This document shows, one piece after another, positions 46,174-55,396 of a stretch of 64,000 nucleotides of DNA. The stretch is taken from contig NZ_AP022314.1 of assembly GCF_009936235.1 (NCBI RefSeq), positions 2,294,001 through 2,358,000 on the forward strand, given 5' to 3'. A program made the position numbers and the translations under genes. Positions within the stretch are counted from its first letter, which is position 1; each line of letters opens with the position of its first letter. Under the pieces are notes generated by a model. It saw only the letters and a list, made by a program, of their open reading frames with translations, ran no database searches and was not told the DNA's origin. This DNA comes from Mycobacterium xenopi (GTDB lineage Bacteria; Actinomycetota; Actinomycetes; Mycobacteriales; Mycobacteriaceae).

Positions 46174-47273
46174 CCCGCCGCAGCTCGGCGCACCAACGAT
46201 GCTGCAGGCCCCTGCGTGGTGTGTTGCAGGCGTTGGGCGCCGGTTTTGGCCCTACGTGCTGCCGTGGCGTTCACCTCGTCACAGTCAGTCGCTGGTAGTT
46301 AACCCATTCCTGCGATGGCCCGGGATCCGTGTAGCCGTGGTCGTTGACTCGCCGACCCCGAAGCGCTCTGGCGCAAAGACCACTCGTAAGCCGCTGCCGG
46401 ACGAAGATCACCAAACAACCAGATTCGTTCCGTTACTACGGCGACGCCGACAACCTCAACAGCACGATCAAGCAGGTGCTGTTCGGGCGCTCTGCTGGTG
46501 GAGTGCAGGTCTTCCAAACGTGCGCTATTCGTGTGAAACCGCTGGGGAAGCAGGCACCGATGCACGGCGGAGCATCGGTTCTGCGAAGCACAGCCTGGGT
46601 GCGACGCGTGGTGCCGACGATCCTTCCGCACCAGATCACTGAGTTTCCTCCAGTCCTTGGCCTCAGCCTCGGGGTGTTTTGCGTGAACCTTGGCCGCGAT
46701 CGGGGCTAAGGAGGCAGCGCGGTGTCATCTGTAGCGCGCTGCCGGGGTGTATACGATTGTGCCCCATGGTTACTGCCGCAGGTGCGTGGGCTCGGGGACC
46801 TCAGCAAGCAGTACCACGCTCGGCCAACGAACTCGGCAATCACACAGTTGATTGCAATCGGCCTACCGATGACCGTCGTGCATTTCTCAGCAGACAGTAA
46901 CCGGGTGGCACGCGCTATCGCCGGCGAACCCGGTTCGATCGTTCTCGGCCCCGTCGACGTTGGATGATGCGGATGATGATGATGTCACCACCGTGATCGC
47001 GGCGATCGTGGCGAGGATTGTTGTGCCGATGATTTGCTGGGCGTGGTTGTAATGGGGTAGGTAACCAGGTTCTGCGGCCGACCATAGACGCAGTGGTGTG
47101 CTCATGGCGGTGGCCGTCGACGCAGGTGTGGGCGCATGCTTATCGGCCCGTACAGCCGTAGCTTGATACGTCTGCGAACCTGGCCCTGGATTGGACACCA
47201 CGGGTCGCCAGTATGGGGCCCTGAGCCCTGAGTGCAGACCGCTGGCGGCTCTATCGCGTTTGAGGAGAATGTA
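46174..47273. other. 1.1-kb region without recognised gene
   Basis: Several short ORFs overlap here and none shows a known domain. The best candidate is a minus-strand 72-aa ORF (46887-47105) with one transmembrane helix (IIGTTILATIAAITVVT). Its reality is doubtful. The region may be decayed DNA. Confidence 0.4.
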
Positions 47274-47684
47274 ATGAATGCATCACAGGCTGCGGTCGAG
47301 CACGACGCGGCGCGGCCGGTGATCCACTTGTCGGAGTTGCTGCGTTCGCCGGTTTTGGCTCGCTCCGGCGAGGCTGTAGGCCGCGTGGAGGACGTGATCG
47401 TGCGACTGCGGGGCGCCGACGATCATCCGCGGGTGACTGGGATCGTGGCCGGGGTAGGTCGGCGGCGGGTGTTTATCGGCAGCCCTTCCATCAACGAGTA
47501 CGCCGCGCAGCGAGTTGTGTTGGCCAAGAACACAATCGACCTCCGCAGCTTCGAGCGCCGCGACGGTGAGGTGTTGTTGCGCGCCGATGTGCTCGGGCAC
47601 CGGTTGATCGATGTGGCGGCTGTGGAATTGGTACGCGCCTACGACGCGGAGCTCGAAGATACTGGCGGTGGGCGCGGCCGCTAG
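47274..47684 (+). CDS. PRC-barrel/MgtE N-terminal-like short protein
   Basis: 136 aa with a GAGGAG site before the ATG. The sequence (VIHLSELLRSPVLARSGEAVGRVEDVIVRL ... RVTGIVAGVGRRRVFI) matches the N-terminal PRC-barrel-like domain of the large mycobacterial MgtE-type Mg2+ transporters. No CBS or membrane domains follow: the frame ends at 47684. It is either a truncated transporter gene or a stand-alone regulator. Confidence 0.6.
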   Translation: MNASQAAVEHDAARPVIHLSELLRSPVLARSGEAVGRVEDVIVRLRGADDHPRVTGIVAGVGRRRVFIGSPSINEYAAQRVVLAKNTIDLRSFERRDGEVLLRADVLGHRLIDVAAVELVRAYDAELEDTGGGRGR

Positions 47685-47882
47685 ATCGTACGACCCTAAT
47701 GCCGTCGATAGCCACCACCAACGGGTAAACATCGGTGACGGCTATTTGCTCGGGCTCGCCGAAACCGCCCGAGCCGCAGGAGAAAGGGAGGTCGGCATCG
47801 GCGGGCTTGCGCAATGCACGTGCATCGATTCAGCTTGCGGTCTCACCCGCGACGGCCGTGGTTGCTGGCGTTGCATCGATGG

Positions 47883-48605
47883 TTAGCAGCCGCAGTCCTC
47901 ACCTCGCCAGGATCGAAAGCCTTGCCAGACCGCGACGACGGCAACGCCCAGCCCGATCACCGGATCGAGCCACCAACCGCCGGACCAGTTTGCGGTCGTC
48001 GCCAGGCCAATGAGCACCGCGGCAGCCTGAACAGCGCACAAATAATTCTGGGTGCCTTCGGCCACGGTGGCCGCCGAGTCCAATCGCGCACCGAGAATTC
48101 GTTGGGCGCGGCCCAGGAGCGGCATTTGCAGCACCGCGAAGGCGGTCAGCACGATGCCGATCACGCTGGTGTCGGGATGGCGCTCACCGAACAGATGGTG
48201 CACCGATTCGGCGGCGATGTAGGGGGCTGTCATCCAAAACGACACCGCCACACCGCGTTGGGCGCTGCGCTCAGCCGTCGCCGACAGCATCCGCGATCCG
48301 GTGAACCGCCAGATCACCACCACGCCGGCCAGACCCTCGGCCACACTACCCAGCGCCCAGCCGGTCAGGGCGACTGACCCAGCAGCCAAGCCTTGCCACA
48401 GCCCCACGGCGGCCTCAATGGCCAGAAAGACCAGGCTCACCCACGCCAGAGCGCGGGCCGCGCCGGCCGCACGCAGCCACCCCGCATCTGCGGCCAACAC
48501 TGCCGGCGCATTCTGCGCGGACGCTGCGCAGCACGCATCGTCAAGCAACTCGCCCGGACCATTGGCCGGACCGGAATTTGTCACAAAGTACCTCACTGGC
48601 TGCAT
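47883..48605 (-). CDS. CDF-like cation transporter with terminal cysteines
   Basis: 240 aa, about six hydrophobic helices in the layout of cation diffusion facilitator transmembrane domains but without the usual cytosolic domain. Cysteine pairs occur at both ends: DDACCAA near residue 23 and WRGEDCGC at the C-terminus. Such short mycobacterial transporters usually associate with metal-sensing ArsR genes. A decayed homologue with a matching end (WRGKDCSC) lies at 55.0-55.2 kb. It is convergent with the MgtE-like fragment and upstream of nothing obvious on its strand. Confidence 0.7.
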   Translation of the reverse strand: MQPVRYFVTNSGPANGPGELLDDACCAASAQNAPAVLAADAGWLRAAGAARALAWVSLVFLAIEAAVGLWQGLAAGSVALTGWALGSVAEGLAGVVVIWRFTGSRMLSATAERSAQRGVAVSFWMTAPYIAAESVHHLFGERHPDTSVIGIVLTAFAVLQMPLLGRAQRILGARLDSAATVAEGTQNYLCAVQAAAVLIGLATTANWSGGWWLDPVIGLGVAVVAVWQGFRSWRGEDCGC

Positions 48606-48873
48606 TTGGCCATTTTACGGGCGCGGGCGAAAGGCATCCACGACCGCCACACTCGCTGATCCAACCAAGTATGCCGGTGCAGGATTTCAACTTTCAGCGC
48701 CTGGATCCATCTTGGACGCGGCTGGACGCTTGGTGCTACCGCGGGGCCGGGTAGCAGACCGTCATGAACTGGCGGTCGCAGCTCGTTCCTCGACGAGCAT
48801 TGCTTGCGAACTCACGACCTTGGGCTCGCAGGACGAGGGGCGAGCCCAAGGGTGTGAATCCGAAGTGACGCCG

Positions 48874-51129
48874 TCAACGGGATGATTCTTGGGCCACCAG
48901 CGGACGCACCGAGCCGCCTGGCAACTGCAGACTACCCTGGGTAGTAGTGCCGCGGTCCCCGGCATTACCCAAGGCGGTATCGCTGAGGCGGTAGCGGATC
49001 AGCCGGGAGCTGTTGGTGGCGACTGCGACTGAGGACGCGTTGTGCAGAATCGCGGCGAGCACCGGCGATAGTGCGCCGCCGGCGCCGATCAGCAGGCCAG
49101 CGGCGTTCACGGCGATCGACATGCCGTAGTTCTGCCGGATGACTTCGACCGCACGCGCACCCAGGTCCGGGACGTCGAGCAGACGTTGCAGATTGTCGTT
49201 GGCCAGAGCGACGTCGGCGGTCTCGACGGCCACATCGGTGCCAGCCAATCCCATGGCGATCCCGATGTCGGCGGTCGCCAACGCTGGGGCGTCGTTGACA
49301 CCGTCGCCCACCATCCCCACGACGTAACCCTCGTCCTGCAAGGCTTTCACCACTGCGAGCTTGTCGTCGGGCAGCACCTCGGCGCGCCACTCCTCAATAC
49401 CGAGTTCGTTGGCGACCGCTGCAGCGGTCTCGGGATGATCGCCAGTGAGCATGACAATCCGGCGTATCCCGGTGGCCCGCAATCTCTTCAGCACCTCGGC
49501 CGCCTCGGGGCGGACCTCGTCACGCAGACTGATCAACCCGACCAGCTTGCCGTCCACCGCGAGCAACAGCGGGGTTTCGGCCTGGCGGCGCAGCGTGTCG
49601 ACCCACTCCGTAGCTTTCTTGGAGATGCGGACACGTTCATCACGCAGCAGTGACGGGCTGCCCAGCAACAGGATCCTACCGTCGGCCCAGGTGCGCATGC
49701 CCAGTCCCACCAGCACCTCGCATTCCTCATGTGGGGGAATGGTGATGCGGCGTTCCTCGGTCGAGCGGATTACCGCTTCGGCCAGCGGATGACGCGAGTG
49801 GATCTCGGAGCTGGCCGCATAGGCCAAGACCTGTTCTGGTTCCCAATCCTTGTGCAACGCAATGATATTCGTGACCACTGGGCGCCCAACGGTGAGCGTG
49901 CCGGTCTTGTCGAACACCATCGCGTCCACCCGGCCGGCCCGCTCCAAATGGGAGCCGCCCTTGATCAGGATGCCGCGGCGGGCGCCGTTGCCGATTGCGG
50001 CGCTGATCGCTGTCGGCGTGGACAATCCCACCGCGCACGGGCAGGCGATCAACAGCATGGTCATCGCGCGCCGCACATCCCCGGTCAGCACTAAGGTGAG
50101 CGCAGACAGGATGAACGAGGCGGGAACGAAACGACGGGAGAAGTTTTCGCCGACAGTCTGAATCGGTGCCCGATCGAGTTGCGCCTCTTCGACGCGGGTG
50201 ATGATGCGTCCGATCACGGTTTGACTGCCCACCGCACTGGCGCGCACCACCAACCGTCCACGCACCACCACCGAACCGGCGTGCACCGGCGATCCCGCGG
50301 TGATACTGACCGGCAGGTTTTCCCCGGTGATCGCGGACTGGTCGACAATCGCCTCCCCGTCGATCACCTCACCGTCGACCGGGATGGCCACGTGATCGTG
50401 CACTACCACTTGATCGCCGATCTCCACGGTGTCGATCGAGACTTGAACCTCGCTGCCGTCATTCAGGCGAATCCAGGCGGTGTCGGCGGTGCCGCGCAGC
50501 AGCTCGGAGATGGCCCGCCGAGTCCGCCGCACGGTCAGATCCTGCAGATACTCACCAATGTTGAGCAGCCACAACACGGTAAGCGCCACCACGTTCTCGC
50601 GTAGCACCAAGCTGGCCACGGTGGCCGCAGCGACCAACGCGTCGGTGCCCGCGCGGCCTGACCGCAGCGAACGCAAGGCGCCGCGCAGGAACGGATACCC
50701 GGTGAAGATGGTCACGCCGGTTGCCACCAGCTGACCGGTCGGACTCAGCAGCGGTGGCCGTTTGAACCCGTAGCGGCGCACGCCCAGTAGGGCCAGCGCC
50801 GCCCCCCCGATCACCATGCGCAGCACCTCGGTGTTACGCACATCGGCTGATCGGGGTGAGCGCGCCGGAATCAGATTTTCGGCGATATGGGCGGCCTCCG
50901 CGATTGCCCGCTGCACTGCGGAACGGTCGCAACGTCTCGGCGAATACCACACCACCACCGAACCAGTGTGCGGATAGGCGTGCACCGCCCGCACGCCGTG
51001 TTGCCGTCCTACTGACTCTTCCACCGCCACAGCGCGACGCGAATTCGCCTGCACCCATGGGACCACCACCCGCATCCGCCCACCGGCATCCGACACGACC
51101 GGCAACACGGTGTCATCGACAACGGTCAT
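48874..51129 (-). CDS. ctpC: CtpC-like Zn/Mn P1B-type ATPase
   Basis: 751 aa. The N-terminal HMA-like domain lacks CxxC (VHAYPHTGSVVVWYSP). The core has TGEN (ITGENLPVS), CPC (IACPCAVGLSTPTAI), DKTGT, SRHPLAEA and GDGVNDAP. It is very close to mycobacterial CtpC throughout, for example RNTEVLRMVIGGAALALLG and NYGMSIAVNAAGLL. CtpC works with PacL1 against zinc poisoning and has also been linked to Mn. Its start is 9 nt after the PacL stop. A divergent promoter region lies at 51.4-51.7 kb. Confidence 0.94.
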   Translation of the reverse strand: MTVVDDTVLPVVSDAGGRMRVVVPWVQANSRRAVAVEESVGRQHGVRAVHAYPHTGSVVVWYSPRRCDRSAVQRAIAEAAHIAENLIPARSPRSADVRNTEVLRMVIGGAALALLGVRRYGFKRPPLLSPTGQLVATGVTIFTGYPFLRGALRSLRSGRAGTDALVAAATVASLVLRENVVALTVLWLLNIGEYLQDLTVRRTRRAISELLRGTADTAWIRLNDGSEVQVSIDTVEIGDQVVVHDHVAIPVDGEVIDGEAIVDQSAITGENLPVSITAGSPVHAGSVVVRGRLVVRASAVGSQTVIGRIITRVEEAQLDRAPIQTVGENFSRRFVPASFILSALTLVLTGDVRRAMTMLLIACPCAVGLSTPTAISAAIGNGARRGILIKGGSHLERAGRVDAMVFDKTGTLTVGRPVVTNIIALHKDWEPEQVLAYAASSEIHSRHPLAEAVIRSTEERRITIPPHEECEVLVGLGMRTWADGRILLLGSPSLLRDERVRISKKATEWVDTLRRQAETPLLLAVDGKLVGLISLRDEVRPEAAEVLKRLRATGIRRIVMLTGDHPETAAAVANELGIEEWRAEVLPDDKLAVVKALQDEGYVVGMVGDGVNDAPALATADIGIAMGLAGTDVAVETADVALANDNLQRLLDVPDLGARAVEVIRQNYGMSIAVNAAGLLIGAGGALSPVLAAILHNASSVAVATNSSRLIRYRLSDTALGNAGDRGTTTQGSLQLPGGSVRPLVAQESSR

Positions 51130-51138
51130 ATCGAGCGA

Positions 51139-51417
51139 TCAGTGGTCGTGGTCGTGGACGTCGGCAGCGGCGGGAGGCGGCACCTCTTCGCCAATGCGCT
51201 CACGGGCCTCGGCGACCACGTCCGACACCTTCAGGCGCGCCGACTCCGCCGCGACCTCAGCGCGCCGTGTCCCGCGCAAACCCAGCTCCGTCGTTGCGAC
51301 CGCAGCTCGGCGGAACGGCGCCTTACCCACCGCCTTTTTCACCACTTCGTAGGCGCTCACGCCGACCAAGCCGGTAAACACCGCCGCGCCCGCCTTACCC
51401 AATAACCCGTGCAGCAT
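51139..51417 (-). CDS. PacL1-like (DUF1490) metal-binding scaffold for CtpC
   Basis: 92 aa from the ATG at 51417. Transmembrane segment GAAVFTGLVGVSAYEVV, conserved KAPFRRAAVATTELGLRGTRRAE, a helical Ala/Glu region, and the C-terminal metal tail DVHDHDH. This tail corresponds to the Zn-binding end of PacL1. PacL proteins cluster and stabilise the ATPase in the membrane and bind metal near it. The 9-nt gap to ctpC implies co-translation. Confidence 0.9.
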   Translation of the reverse strand: MLHGLLGKAGAAVFTGLVGVSAYEVVKKAVGKAPFRRAAVATTELGLRGTRRAEVAAESARLKVSDVVAEARERIGEEVPPPAAADVHDHDH

Positions 51418-51441
51418 TACTCTTCGTTCCTTCCTTCCCGG

Positions 51442-51462
51442 GTCTGCCCCTGATGGGCAGAC
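51442..51462 (-). promoter_or_regulatory. Inverted repeat in pacL1-ctpC leader
   Basis: GTCTGCCC-CTGAT-GGGCAGAC, perfect 8-bp arms, 25 bp upstream of the PacL start. It could be an operator or a 5'-leader hairpin near the ribosome site. The surrounding gap 51418-51695 has no gene. Confidence 0.5.
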
Positions 51463-51695
51463 GTTCACCGCGTCACCAACCGACGTTAACATAGACGCAT
51501 TGCAATATCGACATACATTGCCGGTGAAGTCTTCGCCTCAGAGATCCGGGCGGTCAGATCGGATGAATAGCCCACATCGCGGATCAGACCGCGCACCCGG
51601 ACGCCGGCCCCAACAGCGCGAGTTGTGGCACAGACAGTGGCCGGCGCACCGGACGCAATGGGCCGCGCCTAACCTAATTTCACGCGGGCATCGGG

Positions 51696-52034
51696 CTAGA
51701 ACGCCGAACCGTCGAGCTCGCTCTTATGTTGCGGGCAGTAGGACGTTACCGAGGCGCCGATGAAGTACCCGGCTTCATGTGCCGACAGATTCGTGTCCTT
51801 CACCAGCGACAGATCCACGAAGATAGGCGTTTGGCCTTTGTCCAGTCCCGCGCACACGGCGTGTCCCATTGCGATCGAGGTGTTGGCGTCGGTCACGACG
51901 ACCGCGTGTCTTTCAAGCGTCGCGAGGAACGCGTCATCTGTTTGATCCGCCCATGCTGGCGGCGCGCAGAGCAGCCCGGCGGCCGACAACACAACAGCAG
52001 TGATCATCGACCGCTTCGCCGAGAACGGGTTCAT
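51696..52034 (-). CDS. Secreted DUF732 protein
   Basis: 112 aa from the ATG at 52034. A signal peptide ending near PPAWA-DQ is followed by a DUF732 domain (DDAFLATLERHAVVVTDANTSIAMGHAVCAGLDKGQ ... TSYCPQHKSEL) with two cysteines. The function of the family is unknown. It resembles the domain of the larger protein at 40451-41314 but lacks the Pro/Gly tail. Confidence 0.82.
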   Translation of the reverse strand: MNPFSAKRSMITAVVLSAAGLLCAPPAWADQTDDAFLATLERHAVVVTDANTSIAMGHAVCAGLDKGQTPIFVDLSLVKDTNLSAHEAGYFIGASVTSYCPQHKSELDGSAF

Positions 52035-52484
52035 TCCGGTCCTCGCGTCCCGCCAGTGGCGAACGTGTGCCTGCGCATTACAGGTCACCCCGGTGGTGGT
52101 TGCTCATTGATCGGCCGACAAGGTTGAGGATTTCCTGCCGCCGGATCGCGGTCAACTGCGACACCGACGGGCCTTGCAGCCCAATGCGAACAACCAGCAG
52201 CTCGTCAATCCCCTCGGGATTTTCGCATCGCGACGTCAGCGGTGCCATCCCAGCCCGGGCACCGCTAACACGACAACGAGCAGACCGCGAAGAGGACCGG
52301 TTGAACCCCATAGCAACATATAGTAATTTGCGCATGCAAGAGCGCCAACCACACGAGCCGCTGGGTCAGCGCATGGGCCGCATTCAGGGAGCACCGTCGC
52401 TCGCTTCGGCGAGGATTTTCGTTTGGCGGCTATGGTGGTGTCGCTGCTGAGGCGCTCGCGTTAGCGTCGCGCCGATCACTGGAG
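52035..52484. other. Gap with one doubtful ORF
   Basis: A minus-strand 85-codon ORF (52078-52335, MRKLLYVAMGFNRS...) has no recognised domain and is uncertain. Otherwise this is the promoter region of the DUF1275 gene. The AT-rich stretch near 52313-52340 could hold a promoter. Confidence 0.35.
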
Positions 52485-53219
52485 ATGAAAGAGACGATGC
52501 CGCAAAAGCTCACGTCTAAAGACTGGCCGACTCGGTTACTCGTTCTCGGCTACGGAGGGCTGTTGGCCGCAGTCGCCGGGTTCGTCAATTCGGTGGCGTT
52601 GCTGGTATTGGCGTTCCCAGTGGGCAACCTGACCGCCTTGACCACCAAGTTGGGCATGGATTCAGCCAATCCGCTGCTGTATGAGAGCTGCATGATCGTG
52701 CTCATCGTGTTCGGGTTCCTGTGTGGCGCCGCGGGCGCCGGCGCTATGTTGGGTGGCACGCGGACCAACACCGGCCCGCGCCACGCTGCAGTCCTGGTCG
52801 GCGAAGCCGCGCTGCTGCTCGCGGCGACCGCCGGGGGACTTGCGGGAATCAAGGTGTTGCTGGCCGCCGCCGCGTGTGGGCTGCAAAACGGCATGACGTC
52901 GAATTTTCGCGGGATGACGATCCGTACCACGCATTTCACCGGCACCATGACCGACCTCGGCTTCATGCTGGGCCGCAGCCGTCGTCACGGGCTCGACACG
53001 TGGAAGGCCACGGTTCTGGTCACCACGGTGGTGTTGTTCCTTGGCGGCGGCGCCGCCGGGGCGGTGATCGGCGGCCGAATCGGCGACCACGCCCTGATAT
53101 TGCCGGCGACCGCCTGCCTCACGGTGGCGGCTGCCAGTCTGCTGCATGCCCGTCGACGTGACAGTGTGGCGGCTCGCGCGATATTCACGCCCGAGCCCGC
53201 GCCCGCATCCTCCCACTGA
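52485..53219 (+). CDS. YoaK/DUF1275 membrane protein
   Basis: 244 aa with six to seven helices. The DUF1275 pattern is clear: AAVAGFVNSVALLVL near the N-terminus and the central block AAACGLQNGMTSNFRGMTIRTTHFTGTMTDLGFMLGR. It is a putative permease of unknown substrate. It stands alone between the DUF732 and zinc-ribbon genes. Confidence 0.85.
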   Translation: MKETMPQKLTSKDWPTRLLVLGYGGLLAAVAGFVNSVALLVLAFPVGNLTALTTKLGMDSANPLLYESCMIVLIVFGFLCGAAGAGAMLGGTRTNTGPRHAAVLVGEAALLLAATAGGLAGIKVLLAAAACGLQNGMTSNFRGMTIRTTHFTGTMTDLGFMLGRSRRHGLDTWKATVLVTTVVLFLGGGAAGAVIGGRIGDHALILPATACLTVAAASLLHARRRDSVAARAIFTPEPAPASSH

Positions 53220-53264
53220 CCGGCGTCAGCCAGGTCAGCCCAGGACGACCTTACGCGCGACTTT

Positions 53265-53282
53265 CATTCATACATGCGAATG
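53265..53282 (+). promoter_or_regulatory. AT-rich inverted repeat before zinc-ribbon/CDF genes
   Basis: CATTC-N8-GAATG within a locally AT-rich stretch, 55 bp upstream of the GTG at 53337. Position and base content resemble ArsR/SmtB-type metal-sensor operators, but the match to any known site is weak. Confidence 0.35.
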
Positions 53283-53336
53283 ATTCTATTATTTGTTAGC
53301 CTGTGGACGTTGCTGCGATCAGCACCGGGAGGTCAA

Positions 53337-53690
53337 GTGAACGATGAGCGCGGATCAGCCGAGACCAGGGAGTCGCCCCTGCAGTGTCCGCGGTGTGTAT
53401 CGCAGATGTTGCCGGTGCAGCGGTTCGGGGTGACGATCGATCAATGCACCGGCTGCGGGGGCATATTCCTGGACCGCGGCGAGCTTGAGCAGCTCGCCGA
53501 GGCCGAAGCCAAATTCTATTCCGCCCAGCAGCAACCCCAATCCCCTCCGAGCCCCTATCCGCCGCAGCAGCAGTACCCGGCGCAGCCGGTGTATGTCGAG
53601 GGCGCCCGCCCGAGAGGCTTTCTAGGCGGGTTGTTCGGCGAGGGTTATTACGGTGGCCGCCACGGAGGTTATCGCGGTGGACACCACTGA
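53337..53690 (+). CDS. TFIIB-type zinc-ribbon protein
   Basis: 117 aa from the GTG at 53337 (GGGAGG upstream). Residues 17-55 form a zf-TFIIB zinc ribbon: CPRC ... CTGCGGIFLDRGELEQL. The rest is Gln/Pro-rich, then Gly/Tyr/His-rich (GGLFGEGYYGGRHGGYRGGHH), ending in histidines. It is a zinc-binding protein of unknown role. It overlaps the start of the CDF exporter, so the two are co-expressed. Confidence 0.8.
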   Translation: MNDERGSAETRESPLQCPRCVSQMLPVQRFGVTIDQCTGCGGIFLDRGELEQLAEAEAKFYSAQQQPQSPPSPYPPQQQYPAQPVYVEGARPRGFLGGLFGEGYYGGRHGGYRGGHH

Positions 53691-54672
53691 TCCCAGGTGC
53701 CAAGCGCCCCGCCCCCCGGTGGAGCGGGCCAACGCACACGGCCAAGCTCACGACCACGGCCATGGGGTGTCCGCGGACGCGGACCGCAAATGGCTAGCAA
53801 CCGCGCTCGGTTTGATCGTCGCTTTCATGGGCGTCGAGGTGGTTATCGGCGTTGTAGCGAACTCGCTGGCGTTGATCTCCGACGCCGGCCACATGCTTAC
53901 CGACGCGGCGTCAATCATGTTGGCGCTGATCGCGATCCGGCTGGCTGACCGTCCGGCGCGGGGCCGCTACACCTACGGTTTCAAGCGGGTGGAGATCCTG
54001 TCGGCACAGGCCAACGGGATCACACTGCTGTTGCTGACGGCGTGGTTCCTCTATGAGGGGGTGCGTCGGCTTATCGCCCCGCCAGAAGTTGCGGGCCCGC
54101 TGGTGCTGTTCACCGCGCTGGCCGGGATCGTGGTGAACATTGGCGCTACCTGGTCGATCAGCCGCGCGAACCGCACCAGTTTGAACGTAGAAGGCGCTTT
54201 TCAGCACATCCTCAACGACCTATACGCGTTCATCGGCACCGCGGTTGCCGGTCTGGTGGTGTGGGTGACTGGCTTTGCCCGCGCCGATGCCATTGCCGCC
54301 TTGCTTGTGGCTGCATTGATGGCGCGCGCCGGCTGGGGGCTGCTCCGCGAATCTGGCAGGATCTTTTTAGAGGCCGCCCCAGCGAACCTGGATCCGGCCG
54401 AGATCGGCGCCAGGGTCGTCGCAGTACCGCAGGTGATCGAAGTGCACGACCTGCACGTCTGGCAGATCACGTCAGGCCAACCTTCACTCTCAGCGCACGT
54501 ACTCGTCGCTGACGACGCCGACTCCCGCATGGTTCGCTCCCACATCGAAACGGTGCTGCACGACGAGTTCGGTCTCGAGCACACCACCTTGCAAGTCGAC
54601 CACACTGTCGCCGATGGCGACAACGGCGGCGAGCACTGCGCCGGACCACACGGGCCAGTGCACCGCCCGTGA
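53653..54672 (+). CDS. CDF-family Zn/Cd exporter (CzcD/ZitB-like)
   Basis: 339 aa (GTG at 53653; the GTG at 53677 is an equal alternative). Six helices carry the transport-site motifs SDAGHMLTDA (HxxxD) and HILNDLYAF (HxxxD), and a cytoplasmic domain follows (VHDLHVWQITSG). The N-terminus (HGQAHDHGHG) and the C-terminus (GGEHCAGPHGPVH) are His-rich. CDF proteins exchange Zn2+ or Cd2+ for protons and export the metal. It overlaps the zinc-ribbon gene by 38 nt. Confidence 0.9.
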   Translation: MAATEVIAVDTTDPRCQAPRPPVERANAHGQAHDHGHGVSADADRKWLATALGLIVAFMGVEVVIGVVANSLALISDAGHMLTDAASIMLALIAIRLADRPARGRYTYGFKRVEILSAQANGITLLLLTAWFLYEGVRRLIAPPEVAGPLVLFTALAGIVVNIGATWSISRANRTSLNVEGAFQHILNDLYAFIGTAVAGLVVWVTGFARADAIAALLVAALMARAGWGLLRESGRIFLEAAPANLDPAEIGARVVAVPQVIEVHDLHVWQITSGQPSLSAHVLVADDADSRMVRSHIETVLHDEFGLEHTTLQVDHTVADGDNGGEHCAGPHGPVHRP

Positions 54673-54794
54673 TCCGAGAACGAGGCAGGAGCTATGCGCA
54701 TCAACGGAGCGAATCGGATGCCCAGCCCGGACCAGGGCCGGGGAAGTTCCTCCTCAGAACGACGAACGCCACAGCGAAGTGCTTCAGGCTCTTC

Positions 54795-54995
54795 ATGGCT
54801 CTCCTCGCTTGTGCCGGTATCGCGTTGAGCGTGGCGGCCCGAGCCACCGCCGATCCCAGTCCCTTTGGCAGCCTCTCTTGCTCCTGCGATCACCCGGTGT
54901 CAGGACCACACCGTCCCCCTGCTCAGCAAATAATGCAGGGCATCCGGGACGGCGTGCCCAACCTGCATCAACACAGCACCAAACCGAGCGAGTGA
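54795..54995 (+). CDS. Small secreted mycobacterial protein
   Basis: 66 aa from the ATG at 54795; upstream starts are possible. Signal peptide LLACAGIALSVAARATA, then a short mature part DPSPFGSLSCSC ... PAQQIMQGIRDGV. This matches a common family of tiny exported mycobacterial proteins with a DPSPFxxLSCSC motif and unknown role. Confidence 0.65.
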   Translation: MALLACAGIALSVAARATADPSPFGSLSCSCDHPVSGPHRPPAQQIMQGIRDGVPNLHQHSTKPSE

Positions 54996-54999
54996 GCGA

Positions 55000-55220
55000 G
55001 TTGACGGGCGTCGCCTTGGTGGTGATGCCGCTCGTGGGTCGGGCGAACCACATACTGGCGGCGGGCTGGGCTCGGCGGCCGCCGCGGCTCTGGTCGGTCT
55101 GGCGATCATCGCCAGCTGGTCCGGCGGTTGGTGGTTCGACCCCGCGATCGGGCTGGCGGTCGCCGCCGTCGCGATTGGCAGGGCATCCGCTCCTGACGCG
55201 GCAAGGATTGCTCCTGCTGA
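55000..55220 (+). pseudogene. Remnant of CDF-like cation transporter
   Basis: Three out-of-frame pieces match the C-terminal third of the transporter at 47883-48605: VALVVMPLVGRANHIL, then IIASWSGGWWFDPAIGLAVAAVAI, then the end WQGIRS...RGKDCSC. Frameshifts and a deletion separate them. The gap from 55221 to 55396 is the promoter region of the ArsR gene. Confidence 0.75.
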
Positions 55221-55396
55221 AGGGACGCGAGGGCCGCACGCGATTCGCCGACTCTGTCAGCGGTTGTGCAAGTGTGAATCGGTCGGTCATCGTGGCCAGT
55301 TCGGTGTTGTGATCGCGTCACGTCAAAGCCGCCACCATGTGCGACGGTTGACACCGAAGGCTTGTAATCAATTAGCTGGGCCGCTATCATCGGGTT

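Noticed and set aside
48931..48945. ACTACCC-T-GGGTAGT palindrome as a seventh copper operator
   Set aside because: It lies inside the ctpC coding sequence and has a one-base centre instead of N5, so it does not fit the operator set.
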